DNA from: Patiriisocius marinus
GTDB lineage: Bacteria; Bacteroidota; Bacteroidia; Flavobacteriales; Flavobacteriaceae
Direction: 5' to 3'
Assembly: GCF_008974325.1 (NCBI RefSeq)
Contig: NZ_BKCG01000004.1
Coordinates: forward strand, 62,001-126,000
Length of the DNA stretch: 64,000 nt
The notes beneath the pieces were generated by a model. That model searched no databases. It was not told the DNA's origin and saw only the letters and a program-made list of their open reading frames with translations. Positions 17,706 through 26,849 of the stretch are shown one piece after another; within the stretch, counting starts at the first letter, position 1; each line of letters opens with the position of its first letter. The translations under genes and the position numbers were made by a program.

Positions 17706-18641
17706 TTAACTTTTAATGTCCATTAATTCAACATCAAATACTAAAGTAGCATTAGGAGGAATTACTCCACCGGCACCTTGAGCACCGTATCCTAAATGAC
17801 TAGGAATTACAAAACGAGCTTTATCTCCTTTATTTAGCATCATAATACCTTCATCCCATCCTGCGATAACATGTCCCATTCCTACTGGAAATTCAATTGG
17901 GTTTCCTCTCTTGTAAGAAGAATCAAAAACAGTCCCGTCAGGTAGCATCCCTTTATAATGTACAGCTACAGTGTTACCAGATTCAGGTTTAGCACCGTCA
18001 CCTTTTTGGATAAGCTTGTGGTATAAACCGCTATCAGTTTTATCAAATCCTGCAATTAAATCTGCCATAGCCTCTTCTTGTGCTTTAGCAGCTGCAGCTT
18101 CTCTTTCAGCTTTTGCTCCATTAAAACTTCTAAAAGTTTCAACTGCATTAAAGTTTTCAGCATCTGTACCTACACGGATGATTTCTACTTTCTGCATTGT
18201 ATCACCTTGGGCAATACTATCTACAATATCCTGTCCTTCAACAACGTGTCCAAAAACAGTGTGCTTATTATCCAACCAATCTGTAGGTACATGTGTAATA
18301 AAAAACTGACTACCATTTGAAGCTGGTCCCGAGTTTGCCATAGAAAAGATTCCTGGACGATCGTGCTTTAATTCTGGATGAAACTCATCATCAAACTTAT
18401 AACCTGGGTCACCAGTTCCTGTTCCTTGTGGACATCCACCTTGTACCATAAAATCTGGAATTACACGGTGAAAAATTAATCCATCATAGTAAGGAGTTCC
18501 TTGAGGTTTTACTTTGTTCTCTAAGTTACCTTCAGCTAGTGCTACAAAATTAGCAACTGTACCTGGAGTTCTTTTGTACGTTAGTTGTCCTAAAATTTCA
18601 CCTTTTTCTGTAGTGATTTTAGCGTATATTCCTTCTTGCAT
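17706..18641 (-). CDS. Peptidylprolyl isomerase, cyclophilin-FKBP fusion
   Basis: A 311-residue protein with two different prolyl isomerase folds. Residues about 1-165 are a cyclophilin (FHRVIPDFMVQGG, NGSQFFITH, HTVFGHV), about 166-200 an alanine/glutamate-rich helical linker, and about 203-311 an FKBP domain (VAVHYKGMLPDGTVFDSSY, PVGMGHVIAGWDEG, GYGAQGAGGVIPPNATLVFDVELM). No signal peptide is seen, so it acts in the cytoplasm on protein folding. The gene is downstream of recQ with its own -7 box. Confidence 0.9.
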   Translation of the reverse strand: MQEGIYAKITTEKGEILGQLTYKRTPGTVANFVALAEGNLENKVKPQGTPYYDGLIFHRVIPDFMVQGGCPQGTGTGDPGYKFDDEFHPELKHDRPGIFSMANSGPASNGSQFFITHVPTDWLDNKHTVFGHVVEGQDIVDSIAQGDTMQKVEIIRVGTDAENFNAVETFRSFNGAKAEREAAAAKAQEEAMADLIAGFDKTDSGLYHKLIQKGDGAKPESGNTVAVHYKGMLPDGTVFDSSYKRGNPIEFPVGMGHVIAGWDEGIMMLNKGDKARFVIPSHLGYGAQGAGGVIPPNATLVFDVELMDIKS

Positions 18642-18664
18642 TTTTCAGTTTTAAAATTGAAATG

Positions 18665-18672
18665 CAAAGGTA
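18665..18672 (-). promoter_or_regulatory. -7 box upstream of the isomerase gene
   Basis: TACCTTTG on the minus strand, 23 bases before the ATG, matches TAnnTTTG. No TTG is found at the -33 distance, so the promoter is partial. Confidence 0.45.
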
Positions 18673-18702
18673 CTAAATTATGATTTTAGAATAGTTAATA
18701 AA

Positions 18703-20895
18703 TTAGTTCCCTAATTCACTTATAAACTTAAGTCGATATAATCGAAGTTCCTCAGTATCATAGTCTCCATCAAATTCTTCCATTGCTTCATCTATACCAT
18801 CACTTTCTGCTTCTAGAAAGTATTCATGAATTTCTTCTTGTTGGTCTTCATCAAGCATTTCGTCTACCCAATAAGATATATTAAGTTTTGTGCCGCTGTA
18901 TACAATAGCTTCCATCTCCTTAATAAGATCTTTCATCTCAAGGTTTTTAGAATCTGCTATATCAGTTAGAGGTAATTTACGATCAATATTTTGTATAATA
19001 TACAATTTGTTAGCACTGTTGCTACCTGTAGATTTTACAACAAAATCATCTGGTCGTTCTATATCGTTTTCATCAACATAACGTTGAATCAAAGCGATAA
19101 AAGTTTTACCGTATTTTTTAGCTTTTCCTTCTCCTACTCCATGAACATTAGAGAGTTCTTCAATAGTAATAGGATACTTTAAAGCCATATCTTCAATAGA
19201 AGGCTCTTGAAAAATTACGTATGGAGGTAAATTTAATTTATCTGCCGTTTTCTTTAGTTCGGCTTTTAATAATTTAAATAGTTTTTCGTCTGCAACGACC
19301 CCTCCTTTTTGAGGTGCTATAATATTATCGTCATTTGCAGCTTTGTAGGAGTGATCTTCCGTCATCATAAAAGATGTTGGGTTTTTCAAATATTCCCTTC
19401 CTCTCTTAGTAAGCTTGATAACACCATAGGTTTCAATATCTTTTTTCAAGAAACCAGCTACTAAAAGTTGGCGTAAAAGTGCCATCCAATAGTTGTCTTC
19501 ATGATTTGCACCAATTCCAAAAAACGGTTGCTGATCTGTACGGTGAGATTTGATCATTGCGTTTGCTTTACCTACAACTACATTGACAACCTCTTTACTT
19601 TTATATTGCTCGTTAGTTTCATTAACTACTTTTAGTAGCTTTTCAGCCTGAGTTTGAGCCTCTTCTTGTTTTTTCGGATAACGCATATTGTCATCCATGT
19701 CACCACCTTCGCCAGTTTTGTTATCAAACTCTTCACCAAAATAATGTAATATGTACTTTCTTCGAGACATTGAAGTTTCGGCGAAAGCCACCACATCTTG
19801 TAGAAGTGCGTGTCCTATTTCTTGTTCAGCAACAGGTTTTCCACCCATAAACTTCTCTAGTTTCTCTATATCCTTGTAACTGTAGTATGCTAAACAGTGC
19901 CCCTCTCCTCCATCTCGTCCTGCTCTACCCGTTTCTTGATAATAGCTCTCAATACTTTTTGGAATATCATTATGAACAACAAACCTTACATCTGGCTTAT
20001 CTATTCCCATACCAAAGGCTATTGTAGCAACCACAACATCTGCATCTTCCATTAAAAACATATCTTGATGTTTTACTCTGGTTTTAGCATCAAGTCCTGC
20101 GTGATAAGGAACTGCATTTATTCCGTTAACTTGTAAAATTTGCGCTAGCTCCTCTACTCGTTTTCTACTAAGGCAGTAAATAATACCACTTTTGCCTTCA
20201 AATTCTTTTACAAAACGTGTGATATCACTATCTACATTTTTTGTTTTGGGACGTATTTCATAATAAAGATTAGGACGATTAAATGATGCTTTAAAAGTAT
20301 TAGCATCATTCATACCTAAGTTTTTAAGTATATCCTCCTGAACTTTTGGTGTTGCAGTTGCGGTAAGACCTATAACAGGTATATTATCACCTATTCGCTT
20401 TATAATTGCACGTAAGTTTCGATATTCAGGTCTAAAATCGTGTCCCCATTCACTTATACAGTGCGCTTCATCAATAGCCACGAAGGAAATTGTTTCAGAC
20501 TGAAGAAAATCTACATATTCTTCTTTTGTTAACGATTCTGGAGCAACATATAAAAGTTTTGTTACTCCATTGGAGATATCTTCTTTTACTTGTTTTACTT
20601 CAGTTTTATTAAGGGAAGAGTTTAGTACATGTGCAATTCCTGTTTCTGAGGATAATGCACGTAATGCATCAACTTGATTTTTCATCAAGGCAATTAGCGG
20701 AGAAACTACAATGGCGGTTCCTTCTTGCATCAACGCGGGGAGTTGGTAACAAAGAGACTTTCCACCACCGGTGGGCATTATAACAAATGTATTTTCTTTA
20801 GCTAAAATGCTTTTTATGACTTGTTCTTGCAATCCTTTGAATTTAGAAAATCCAAAAAAATGTTTCAGCGCAGCGTATAATTCTGTATCGCTCAC
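18703..20895 (-). CDS. recQ: ATP-dependent DNA helicase RecQ
   Basis: A 730-residue superfamily 2 helicase for recombination and fork repair. Walker A TGGGKS (residues 42-47), the DEAH box IDEAHCISEWGHDF (141-154), the aromatic-rich loop and motif VI region QETGRAGRDG (320-329) are intact, as is a C-terminal HRDC domain (about 570-625). The RQC zinc-binding region has lost its cysteines: the family's CRRxxLxxYFGE is SRRKYILHYFGE here (377 on) and the CxxCxxC stretch is EGGDMDDN. The start is GTG. It is divergent from kpsF. Confidence 0.92.
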   Translation of the reverse strand: MSDTELYAALKHFFGFSKFKGLQEQVIKSILAKENTFVIMPTGGGKSLCYQLPALMQEGTAIVVSPLIALMKNQVDALRALSSETGIAHVLNSSLNKTEVKQVKEDISNGVTKLLYVAPESLTKEEYVDFLQSETISFVAIDEAHCISEWGHDFRPEYRNLRAIIKRIGDNIPVIGLTATATPKVQEDILKNLGMNDANTFKASFNRPNLYYEIRPKTKNVDSDITRFVKEFEGKSGIIYCLSRKRVEELAQILQVNGINAVPYHAGLDAKTRVKHQDMFLMEDADVVVATIAFGMGIDKPDVRFVVHNDIPKSIESYYQETGRAGRDGGEGHCLAYYSYKDIEKLEKFMGGKPVAEQEIGHALLQDVVAFAETSMSRRKYILHYFGEEFDNKTGEGGDMDDNMRYPKKQEEAQTQAEKLLKVVNETNEQYKSKEVVNVVVGKANAMIKSHRTDQQPFFGIGANHEDNYWMALLRQLLVAGFLKKDIETYGVIKLTKRGREYLKNPTSFMMTEDHSYKAANDDNIIAPQKGGVVADEKLFKLLKAELKKTADKLNLPPYVIFQEPSIEDMALKYPITIEELSNVHGVGEGKAKKYGKTFIALIQRYVDENDIERPDDFVVKSTGSNSANKLYIIQNIDRKLPLTDIADSKNLEMKDLIKEMEAIVYSGTKLNISYWVDEMLDEDQQEEIHEYFLEAESDGIDEAMEEFDGDYDTEELRLYRLKFISELGN

Positions 20896-20956
20896 AGTTT
20901 AGGTTGTTTTTTATTATTATTTATTTGTTAGCAGCTTAATATTGCTTCAACAATTG

Positions 20957-20964
20957 TAATTTTG
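20957..20964 (+). promoter_or_regulatory. Possible -7 box for kpsF
   Basis: TAATTTTG matches TAnnTTTG but is 125 bases upstream of the GTG and its nearest TTG elements are badly spaced. Weak. Confidence 0.25.
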
Positions 20965-21088
20965 CGTATTAAATTTTCTACTGAAACTTTAAAGGCCTGT
21001 ATTTGTTATGCATCCCTTTTAAGTTATTTATAAAAGTATTAAATATACTAAAATAAAACTCAGTAACAAATTATCTAAAATAACGTTC

Positions 21089-22054
21089 GTGGATATATCA
21101 AAAAAAATAATCGCAGTCGCAAAACAAACCATTAAAACTGAAAGTCAAGCAATTGAAGCGTTAATACCTTTAGTTGATAATGAATTTGCTAATGCAGTTC
21201 AGTCTATATATAACAGTAATGGACGCGTAATTATTACTGGAATAGGTAAAAGTGCAAATATTGCAACAAAAATAGTAGCAACATTAAACTCTACAGGAAC
21301 TCCAGCAATTTTCATGCATGCTGCAGATGCTATTCACGGAGACTTAGGTACAGTTCAAGATAATGATAGCGTTATTTGTATTTCTAAAAGCGGAAATACT
21401 CCAGAAATTAAAGTTTTAGTTCCATTGATTAAAGCAATTGGAAATACCTTAATAGCAATCACCTCAAATAAAGAAAGTTTTTTAGGTACGCAAGCAGATT
21501 ATGTTTTAAACGCTCACGTTTCTCATGAAGCTTGTCCTAACAACCTTGCCCCTACGTCAAGTACAACAGCACAACTAGTTATTGGTGATGCACTTGCAAT
21601 GAGCCTTTTAGATCTTCGTGGATTTTCAAGCGAAGATTTCGCTAAATTCCATCCAGGAGGTTCTCTAGGGAAACAACTATATTTAAGGGTTAGCAACCTA
21701 ACAGAAACTAACGAAAAACCTCAAGTTTCACCAGATACAGACATTAAAGATGTAATTATAGAAATCTCTAAAAAGATGTTAGGAGTAACTGCCGTTGTTG
21801 AACATGACAAAATTGTTGGGATTATTACTGATGGCGATTTAAGGCGAATGATGTCTACAACAGATACATTTAAAGGCCTTGTAGCTAAAGATATTATGTC
21901 TAAAAACCCTAAAATGATTGACAACGACGCTATGGCAGTAGCCGCTATGGAACTGATGGAAACTAATGGTATTACCCAAATACTTGCACATAGTAATGGA
22001 ATTTATGCTGGTGTGGTTCATATCCATAACTTAACCAAGGAAGGGATTATATAG
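21089..22054 (+). CDS. kpsF: KpsF/GutQ-type arabinose-5-phosphate isomerase
   Basis: A 321-residue cytoplasmic enzyme converting ribulose-5-phosphate to arabinose-5-phosphate for Kdo synthesis. Residues about 35-175 are the SIS domain (RVIITGIGKSANIATKIVATLNSTGTP region, CISKSGNTPE, TSSTTAQLVIGDALA) and 205-321 contain two CBS domains. The start is GTG at 21089; no in-frame ATG lies nearby upstream. tatC follows after 22 bases. Being outside the polysaccharide cluster, it more likely serves lipopolysaccharide core synthesis. Confidence 0.93.
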   Translation: MDISKKIIAVAKQTIKTESQAIEALIPLVDNEFANAVQSIYNSNGRVIITGIGKSANIATKIVATLNSTGTPAIFMHAADAIHGDLGTVQDNDSVICISKSGNTPEIKVLVPLIKAIGNTLIAITSNKESFLGTQADYVLNAHVSHEACPNNLAPTSSTTAQLVIGDALAMSLLDLRGFSSEDFAKFHPGGSLGKQLYLRVSNLTETNEKPQVSPDTDIKDVIIEISKKMLGVTAVVEHDKIVGIITDGDLRRMMSTTDTFKGLVAKDIMSKNPKMIDNDAMAVAAMELMETNGITQILAHSNGIYAGVVHIHNLTKEGII

Positions 22055-22076
22055 AAACTTATTATAGAATAATATA

Positions 22077-22931
22077 ATGACAAAAAAAATAGGGACAGCA
22101 CCCAAAGTAGAAAAAGAGATGTCTTTTTTAGACCATCTTGAAGAGTTGCGTTGGCATTTAATTAGATCTACCATTGCAGTTGTTATTATTGCATTCGTTG
22201 CTTTTCTAGCAAAGAGTTTCATATTTGATGTGTTACTGTTTGGACCTAAAAACCCAGATTTCCCTACATATAAGTTATTATGCAAACTGTCTAACTTGAT
22301 AGGCCTTGAAGAAAACTTCTGCTTTAAAGAAGAAGCTTTCAGAATACAAAGTAGAACGATGGCAGGACAATTTTCTGCACACATATGGACATCAATTACT
22401 GTTGGTATTGTTGTCGCTTTCCCATATATTTTGTTTGAATTTTGGCGTTTTATTAGCCCTGGACTGCACGTAAACGAACGACGAAATAGTCGAGGTTTTA
22501 TTATAATCGCCTCCCTACTATTTTTCACAGGAGTACTATTTGGTTATTACGTTGTAACACCTTTATCCATTAACTTTTTAGGAACCTATCAAGTAAGTGA
22601 ACAGGTATTTAATGACTTTGATTTAAGTAGTTATACGGGACTTGTAAGAGCATCTGTTTTAGCTAGCGGACTCATTTTCGAACTTCCTATTATTATTTAT
22701 TTCTTAACTAAAATAGGTGTTGTTACTCCTGAGTTCCTCAAAAAATATCGAAAATTCGCTTTGGTTATCGTACTAATTCTTTCGGCTATAATCACGCCAC
22801 CAGATATTGCTAGTCAAGTAATTGTAGCAGTTCCAGTATTAATTTTATACGAGATAAGCATTGTAATTTCAGGAAGAGTACTCAAAAAAGAACGTAAAAG
22901 ATTAAAAGCTGAAAAAGCTGCAAGGAACTAA
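22077..22931 (+). CDS. tatC: Twin-arginine translocase subunit TatC
   Basis: A 284-residue inner-membrane protein with six helices and the family start MSFLDHLEELRWHLIRS (about residues 13-29), including the conserved HLEELR. TatC recognises the twin-arginine signal of folded export substrates. TatA/B genes are not in this window. It is in a probable operon with kpsF upstream. Confidence 0.95.
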   Translation: MTKKIGTAPKVEKEMSFLDHLEELRWHLIRSTIAVVIIAFVAFLAKSFIFDVLLFGPKNPDFPTYKLLCKLSNLIGLEENFCFKEEAFRIQSRTMAGQFSAHIWTSITVGIVVAFPYILFEFWRFISPGLHVNERRNSRGFIIIASLLFFTGVLFGYYVVTPLSINFLGTYQVSEQVFNDFDLSSYTGLVRASVLASGLIFELPIIIYFLTKIGVVTPEFLKKYRKFALVIVLILSAIITPPDIASQVIVAVPVLILYEISIVISGRVLKKERKRLKAEKAARN

Positions 22932-22988
22932 AATTTCAGATAGTAAATTGAGATTAGCACTGTTTTGATTAAATATGAGCTAATTTTC

Positions 22989-23057
22989 ACTTCGGAAATT
23001 TTAATGGTACTTTTAACGTTATAATATTGAAACTAGATTAATTTAAAATGATTTCCG
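22989..23057. repeat. Dispersed intergenic repeat, copy 1
   Basis: ACTTCGGAAATTTTA (22989-23003) is identical to a 15-mer at 31060-31074. In both places a partial complement of its start (ATTTCCG, here 23051-23057) lies 50-70 bases downstream, so each copy looks like a short element with inverted ends. It lies in the leader of lptB. Confidence 0.4.
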
Positions 23058-23074
23058 CTCTGTGGAAACTGTAG

Positions 23075-23821
23075 ATGAAACTAAAAGCCGAAAATTTAAT
23101 AAAGCAATATAAAGGTCGTAAAGTGGTAAAAGGTATTACCGTTGAAGTGAACCAAGGAGAAATTGTAGGATTACTAGGACCAAATGGTGCTGGAAAAACA
23201 ACTTCTTTTTATATGATTGTTGGACTTATTAAACCAAACGGTGGAACCATTTATCTAGAAGGAAAAGATATCACTACCTACCCTATGTATAAACGTGCAC
23301 AGCACGGAATTGGGTATTTAGCACAAGAAGCATCTGTTTTTAGAAAACTGAGTATTGAGGACAATATTTTAAGTGTTTTACAGCTTACTAAACTTTCTAA
23401 AAAAGAGCAGCTAATGAAAATGGAATCTCTTATTGAAGAATTTGGTTTGGGCCATATTCGTAAATCAAGAGGTGATTTATTAAGCGGTGGAGAACGTAGA
23501 CGTACCGAAATTGCCAGAGCATTAGCTACTGACCCACATTTTATATTACTTGACGAACCTTTTGCAGGGGTTGACCCTGTTGCGGTTGAAGACATTCAAC
23601 GTATTGTTGCGCAGTTGAAAAATAAAAACATTGGTATTCTTATTACAGATCATAACGTACAAGAAACGCTAGCAATTACAGACCGCACTTATTTAATGTT
23701 TGAAGGTAGTATCCTTAAACACGGTAAACCCGAAGAGCTAGCAGCAGACGAGATGGTTCGTAAAGTCTATTTAGGTCAAAACTTTGAGTTACGTAAAAAG
23801 AAATTAGATTTCGACTCTTAA
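23075..23821 (+). CDS. lptB: LPS export ABC transporter ATP-binding protein LptB
   Basis: A 248-residue ABC ATPase that powers LPS extraction from the inner membrane with LptFGC. Walker A GPNGAGKTT (about residues 35-43), a Q-loop (AQEASVFRKLS), signature LSGGERRR, Walker B FILLDEPFAGVDP and the H-loop ITDHN are all present; GERRRTEIARALA is diagnostic for LptB. The last 4 bases overlap the end of the convergent gene. Confidence 0.95.
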   Translation: MKLKAENLIKQYKGRKVVKGITVEVNQGEIVGLLGPNGAGKTTSFYMIVGLIKPNGGTIYLEGKDITTYPMYKRAQHGIGYLAQEASVFRKLSIEDNILSVLQLTKLSKKEQLMKMESLIEEFGLGHIRKSRGDLLSGGERRRTEIARALATDPHFILLDEPFAGVDPVAVEDIQRIVAQLKNKNIGILITDHNVQETLAITDRTYLMFEGSILKHGKPEELAADEMVRKVYLGQNFELRKKKLDFDS

Positions 23822-25563
23822 TTAGTAACGGTAAAATACGTTTCAGATGAAATAGGTGTACCATTTCTAGTAAACCCTTCTAAGGCTATTTTATAGATTC
23901 CATCAACATCTGAAGTATAAAACTCTACCTTTTCCTCAACAGATTTTAATTCCATATTTGGTTGCCAAAGCAATTGCAGGCGATAATCTGGTATTCTATT
24001 TAACGTTTCAGAAGTAACATCATCATAACTTTGTTGAAAGTATTGTTTCTGAGTATTGGGAAGAAATAATTCATTTTCTTTGCAAAACGAGTGACCATTA
24101 CTAGGTTTGTAATCCTTATTTTTAGTGGTTACTAGAATTACCCCTTGGTAATCCGTTTTACCAAAAACATAACCGTTTCTAACAAATTTAATTTTATCGA
24201 CTTTTAAAGCATCAAAAGCTAAAAAGGCAGCATGATCTGGAATAAAAACACCATCAATAAAAAGCATCGCTAAATCATCGGTTGGTTTTGCAAACTTTCG
24301 TTCCACCACTTTAACCACCTTAGCTCCATCATTGCCTTTTGCCGTATAAACTATTTTCATGATTTCAGTAAATACCTCTGTCATTGTTGGAAAACGTTTA
24401 AAATGATCTAAATTATAGGTAACCCCTTTTTCATAACGCACAAAGGAATTTGATGGCGCTACAGCTATCAATGTATCTGGCTTTACACTATAATACCCGT
24501 TCTCAATTTGGTTATACACACTTCGATTTATAATTGAATTTTCTAACGAAGAAGCTATTTCAAAATCATCAAAATCCAATGAAGAATAATCGACAGCCTC
24601 ATTTTCATGTACATAAATACTATACAAATAGTTTTGTTTATCAAGCACTTGCAAAATGGCTGAGGTGCCTGGAAAATCTGGATCTATTGTAAAACTAAAT
24701 GTCCCATCAAGTTTCGTTGTAGCTACAGAAAAATAAAAATCATCTCCAGGAATTGAAATAGCCACATCTATATTTGAGGCAGGAATTTTTGTAGATGTAT
24801 TTAAAATGTTACCTTTTAAAAAATACCCCTCCCTCTCAGGAGCTAACATGGCATTAGGTGTTAACAAGCCATTTTTTCTGAAATTTTCCTTATTTATTAT
24901 TTGTGCCTTTGGCGTTTCAAAAGTAGGAATCTCATCTACTTTTCTCACAGATATCGAATAAGAACCATAGCCCAATTCTGCTATATTATTGACTAATAAA
25001 GCAGCCACTTTTTCACGTTTCCCGAACGTATTTTTATCTAGTTTAACATCAATCTTAGCGTATGTTTTATGCTCTTTATTTGAATTTTGAAAATGTAATT
25101 TTGTATTAAGCGTATACTTTAACGGTGTGCTTTTAGTAGTTTTTAATTTCTCACTTAAATATGGGTTTATCACTTGAACATCTGCTATAAAAACATCAGC
25201 TACTCCCGTATTTTGCATCCACTGTGTATAAGCTACAACTTTGTAATTACCTGAAGGCAGTGTTGTAGGGATAAAAAAATCACTAAAACCCTTACCATCT
25301 TCTAAACGCACTCGGTGCTTAAAAACGGTCTCTTTTGAAGCTCCTATTAACTCAACATATGCAATAGTACTTAAGCTACTTAGCTTATTCTTTTCTTTAT
25401 CTAGACAGTATAATTTATAGTTTAAATATTCTCCTGGAAAAAATAATGTTGCATTTAAGTGAGCATACATTACTTCTTGCGAATAATCATACACAACAGG
25501 CTTTTGTGCTTTTGCTGAAAACAAAGCCACAGTAACAAAAATAAAGAGGATATATTTTTTCAT
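23818..25563 (-). CDS. Secreted protein with MG2-like and TonB-plug-like segments
   Basis: A 581-residue exported protein (signal peptide ending FSAKA, residue 19). The first third (about 20-130) resembles the macroglobulin MG2 beta-domain (NATLFFPGEYLNYKLYC, LPSGNYKVVAYTQWM). A middle region (about 245-310) looks like a carboxypeptidase regulatory fold. Residues about 425-475 contain a plug-like sequence (LFIDGVFIPD, KIKFVRNG, YQGVILVTTKN) similar to that of TonB-dependent receptors, but no barrel follows. It lies 12 bases after the DUF4249 gene, third in a unit with the TonB receptor. It is probably a periplasmic or surface accessory factor of that receptor; function is inferred. Confidence 0.6.
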   Translation of the reverse strand: MKKYILFIFVTVALFSAKAQKPVVYDYSQEVMYAHLNATLFFPGEYLNYKLYCLDKEKNKLSSLSTIAYVELIGASKETVFKHRVRLEDGKGFSDFFIPTTLPSGNYKVVAYTQWMQNTGVADVFIADVQVINPYLSEKLKTTKSTPLKYTLNTKLHFQNSNKEHKTYAKIDVKLDKNTFGKREKVAALLVNNIAELGYGSYSISVRKVDEIPTFETPKAQIINKENFRKNGLLTPNAMLAPEREGYFLKGNILNTSTKIPASNIDVAISIPGDDFYFSVATTKLDGTFSFTIDPDFPGTSAILQVLDKQNYLYSIYVHENEAVDYSSLDFDDFEIASSLENSIINRSVYNQIENGYYSVKPDTLIAVAPSNSFVRYEKGVTYNLDHFKRFPTMTEVFTEIMKIVYTAKGNDGAKVVKVVERKFAKPTDDLAMLFIDGVFIPDHAAFLAFDALKVDKIKFVRNGYVFGKTDYQGVILVTTKNKDYKPSNGHSFCKENELFLPNTQKQYFQQSYDDVTSETLNRIPDYRLQLLWQPNMELKSVEEKVEFYTSDVDGIYKIALEGFTRNGTPISSETYFTVTN

Positions 25564-25575
25564 TTTTTTTTAATT

Positions 25576-26814
25576 TTATTCAATCCAGAAATCTGGAATT
25601 ATATTTGTTCCTAAAGCAGTACAATCACCACAGGCTCTGGGTACCAAATAATACGGCCCAGGATCAACAAAAACAGGATCACCATTATATTCTTTAAAAA
25701 ATATAAGTTCACCATTATTGATAATATTAATTAAACCACTACAAATTTCTCTTTGTGAATCAACCTTTATTGGTGGAGCAGATATAAAGCAATCTTCAAT
25801 ATATGGAGGCAAAGGGGTTGGAGGATAAAAATCGGTATAATTGAAAAATACTCTTTGAGAATCTACCGATGCCACTTCAAAATAACCAATCACTTTTTCA
25901 CTAACATTTGTATCGCTCTTAATATTTCCGACTAAAAAACCGGTCTGAACTTGTGAAAAAGCACTTCCTTCTGCAGTAAAACGATTCAGGTTTTCTAAGT
26001 ATTCATAGCCTTCACTTGAGAGTACAAATTGTTTTAATAGCATACTATACCTATGCGACATTTTGTAATTTTTATTGGATAAAAAATGGGCCATATGTCC
26101 TTCCACTCTATCTTCTGTTAAAGTTGCTGTAGTCGCTAGATTAAACTGGTTTGAAACTTCTGTACGATAACATACTTTTAGATCCTCAGATCTTGGCACT
26201 AGTCCTACATCACAATTAGGATAAACATCTGAAACCACAATAGCATCCTCATCAACCCACATTGGAGCAATTACTTTAAATGTCTCTATAAATTCATACT
26301 TATAAAACTTAGCGGTATTCGTTGGGTCAAAACTATCTACTAAAAAAGCAACTCCATCTACATTATCATCGTTCACAATTCTATCTACTCTTATGTTATC
26401 AATTTGGGTTTCGGTAGTTAGGCTTTGATTTGTTGAGCTATACGATCTATTGTTTTTAGTAATAACAAGTAACTGGTAGTCCACATTTGGTTCTGCTTTA
26501 AATGCTGAAATACTCAGATAAATTCCTGGCTCTGTTTCTTCAAAAAGAATATCACCATCATTACTCAATACTTTCACCATTGCATCTGTTTCAAAACTAG
26601 GTTCCTCGCCAAAGGCATAGGTACGAGTTAGTCGCACTTCCTGACGTTGAAATTCATTTGTTATAGTTGCATCGATTACTAATACATCTTCAAATGTTTG
26701 ATTTTCAAATTCAATATCACTTGTGCAAGACAGCAATGACATAAAACTAAAAAACAACGCGCAAAAAGGTTTAATAAATGACACTACTTGCTTAAATATA
26801 TTTTCAACTCTCAT
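25576..26814 (-). CDS. DUF4249 outer-membrane lipoprotein
   Basis: A 412-residue protein with a long signal sequence ending SLLSC (lipid cysteine 30). The N-terminal pattern (FEDVLVIDATITNEFQRQEVRLTRTY) and the C-terminal cysteine-containing region (DCFISAPP, PRACGDCTALGT) are typical of DUF4249 proteins, which accompany TonB-dependent receptors in Bacteroidota in the same way SusD accompanies SusC. It starts 35 bases after the receptor gene. Substrate capture at the cell surface is the inferred role. Confidence 0.75.
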   Translation of the reverse strand: MRVENIFKQVVSFIKPFCALFFSFMSLLSCTSDIEFENQTFEDVLVIDATITNEFQRQEVRLTRTYAFGEEPSFETDAMVKVLSNDGDILFEETEPGIYLSISAFKAEPNVDYQLLVITKNNRSYSSTNQSLTTETQIDNIRVDRIVNDDNVDGVAFLVDSFDPTNTAKFYKYEFIETFKVIAPMWVDEDAIVVSDVYPNCDVGLVPRSEDLKVCYRTEVSNQFNLATTATLTEDRVEGHMAHFLSNKNYKMSHRYSMLLKQFVLSSEGYEYLENLNRFTAEGSAFSQVQTGFLVGNIKSDTNVSEKVIGYFEVASVDSQRVFFNYTDFYPPTPLPPYIEDCFISAPPIKVDSQREICSGLINIINNGELIFFKEYNGDPVFVDPGPYYLVPRACGDCTALGTNIIPDFWIE

Positions 26815-26849
26815 AATAGTATTTATTTTTAGAGGAACTGTGAATTTTT

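Noticed and set aside
22031-22528. 165-residue minus-strand frame over tatC
   Set aside because: tatC is certain on the plus strand; the antisense frame is a shadow.
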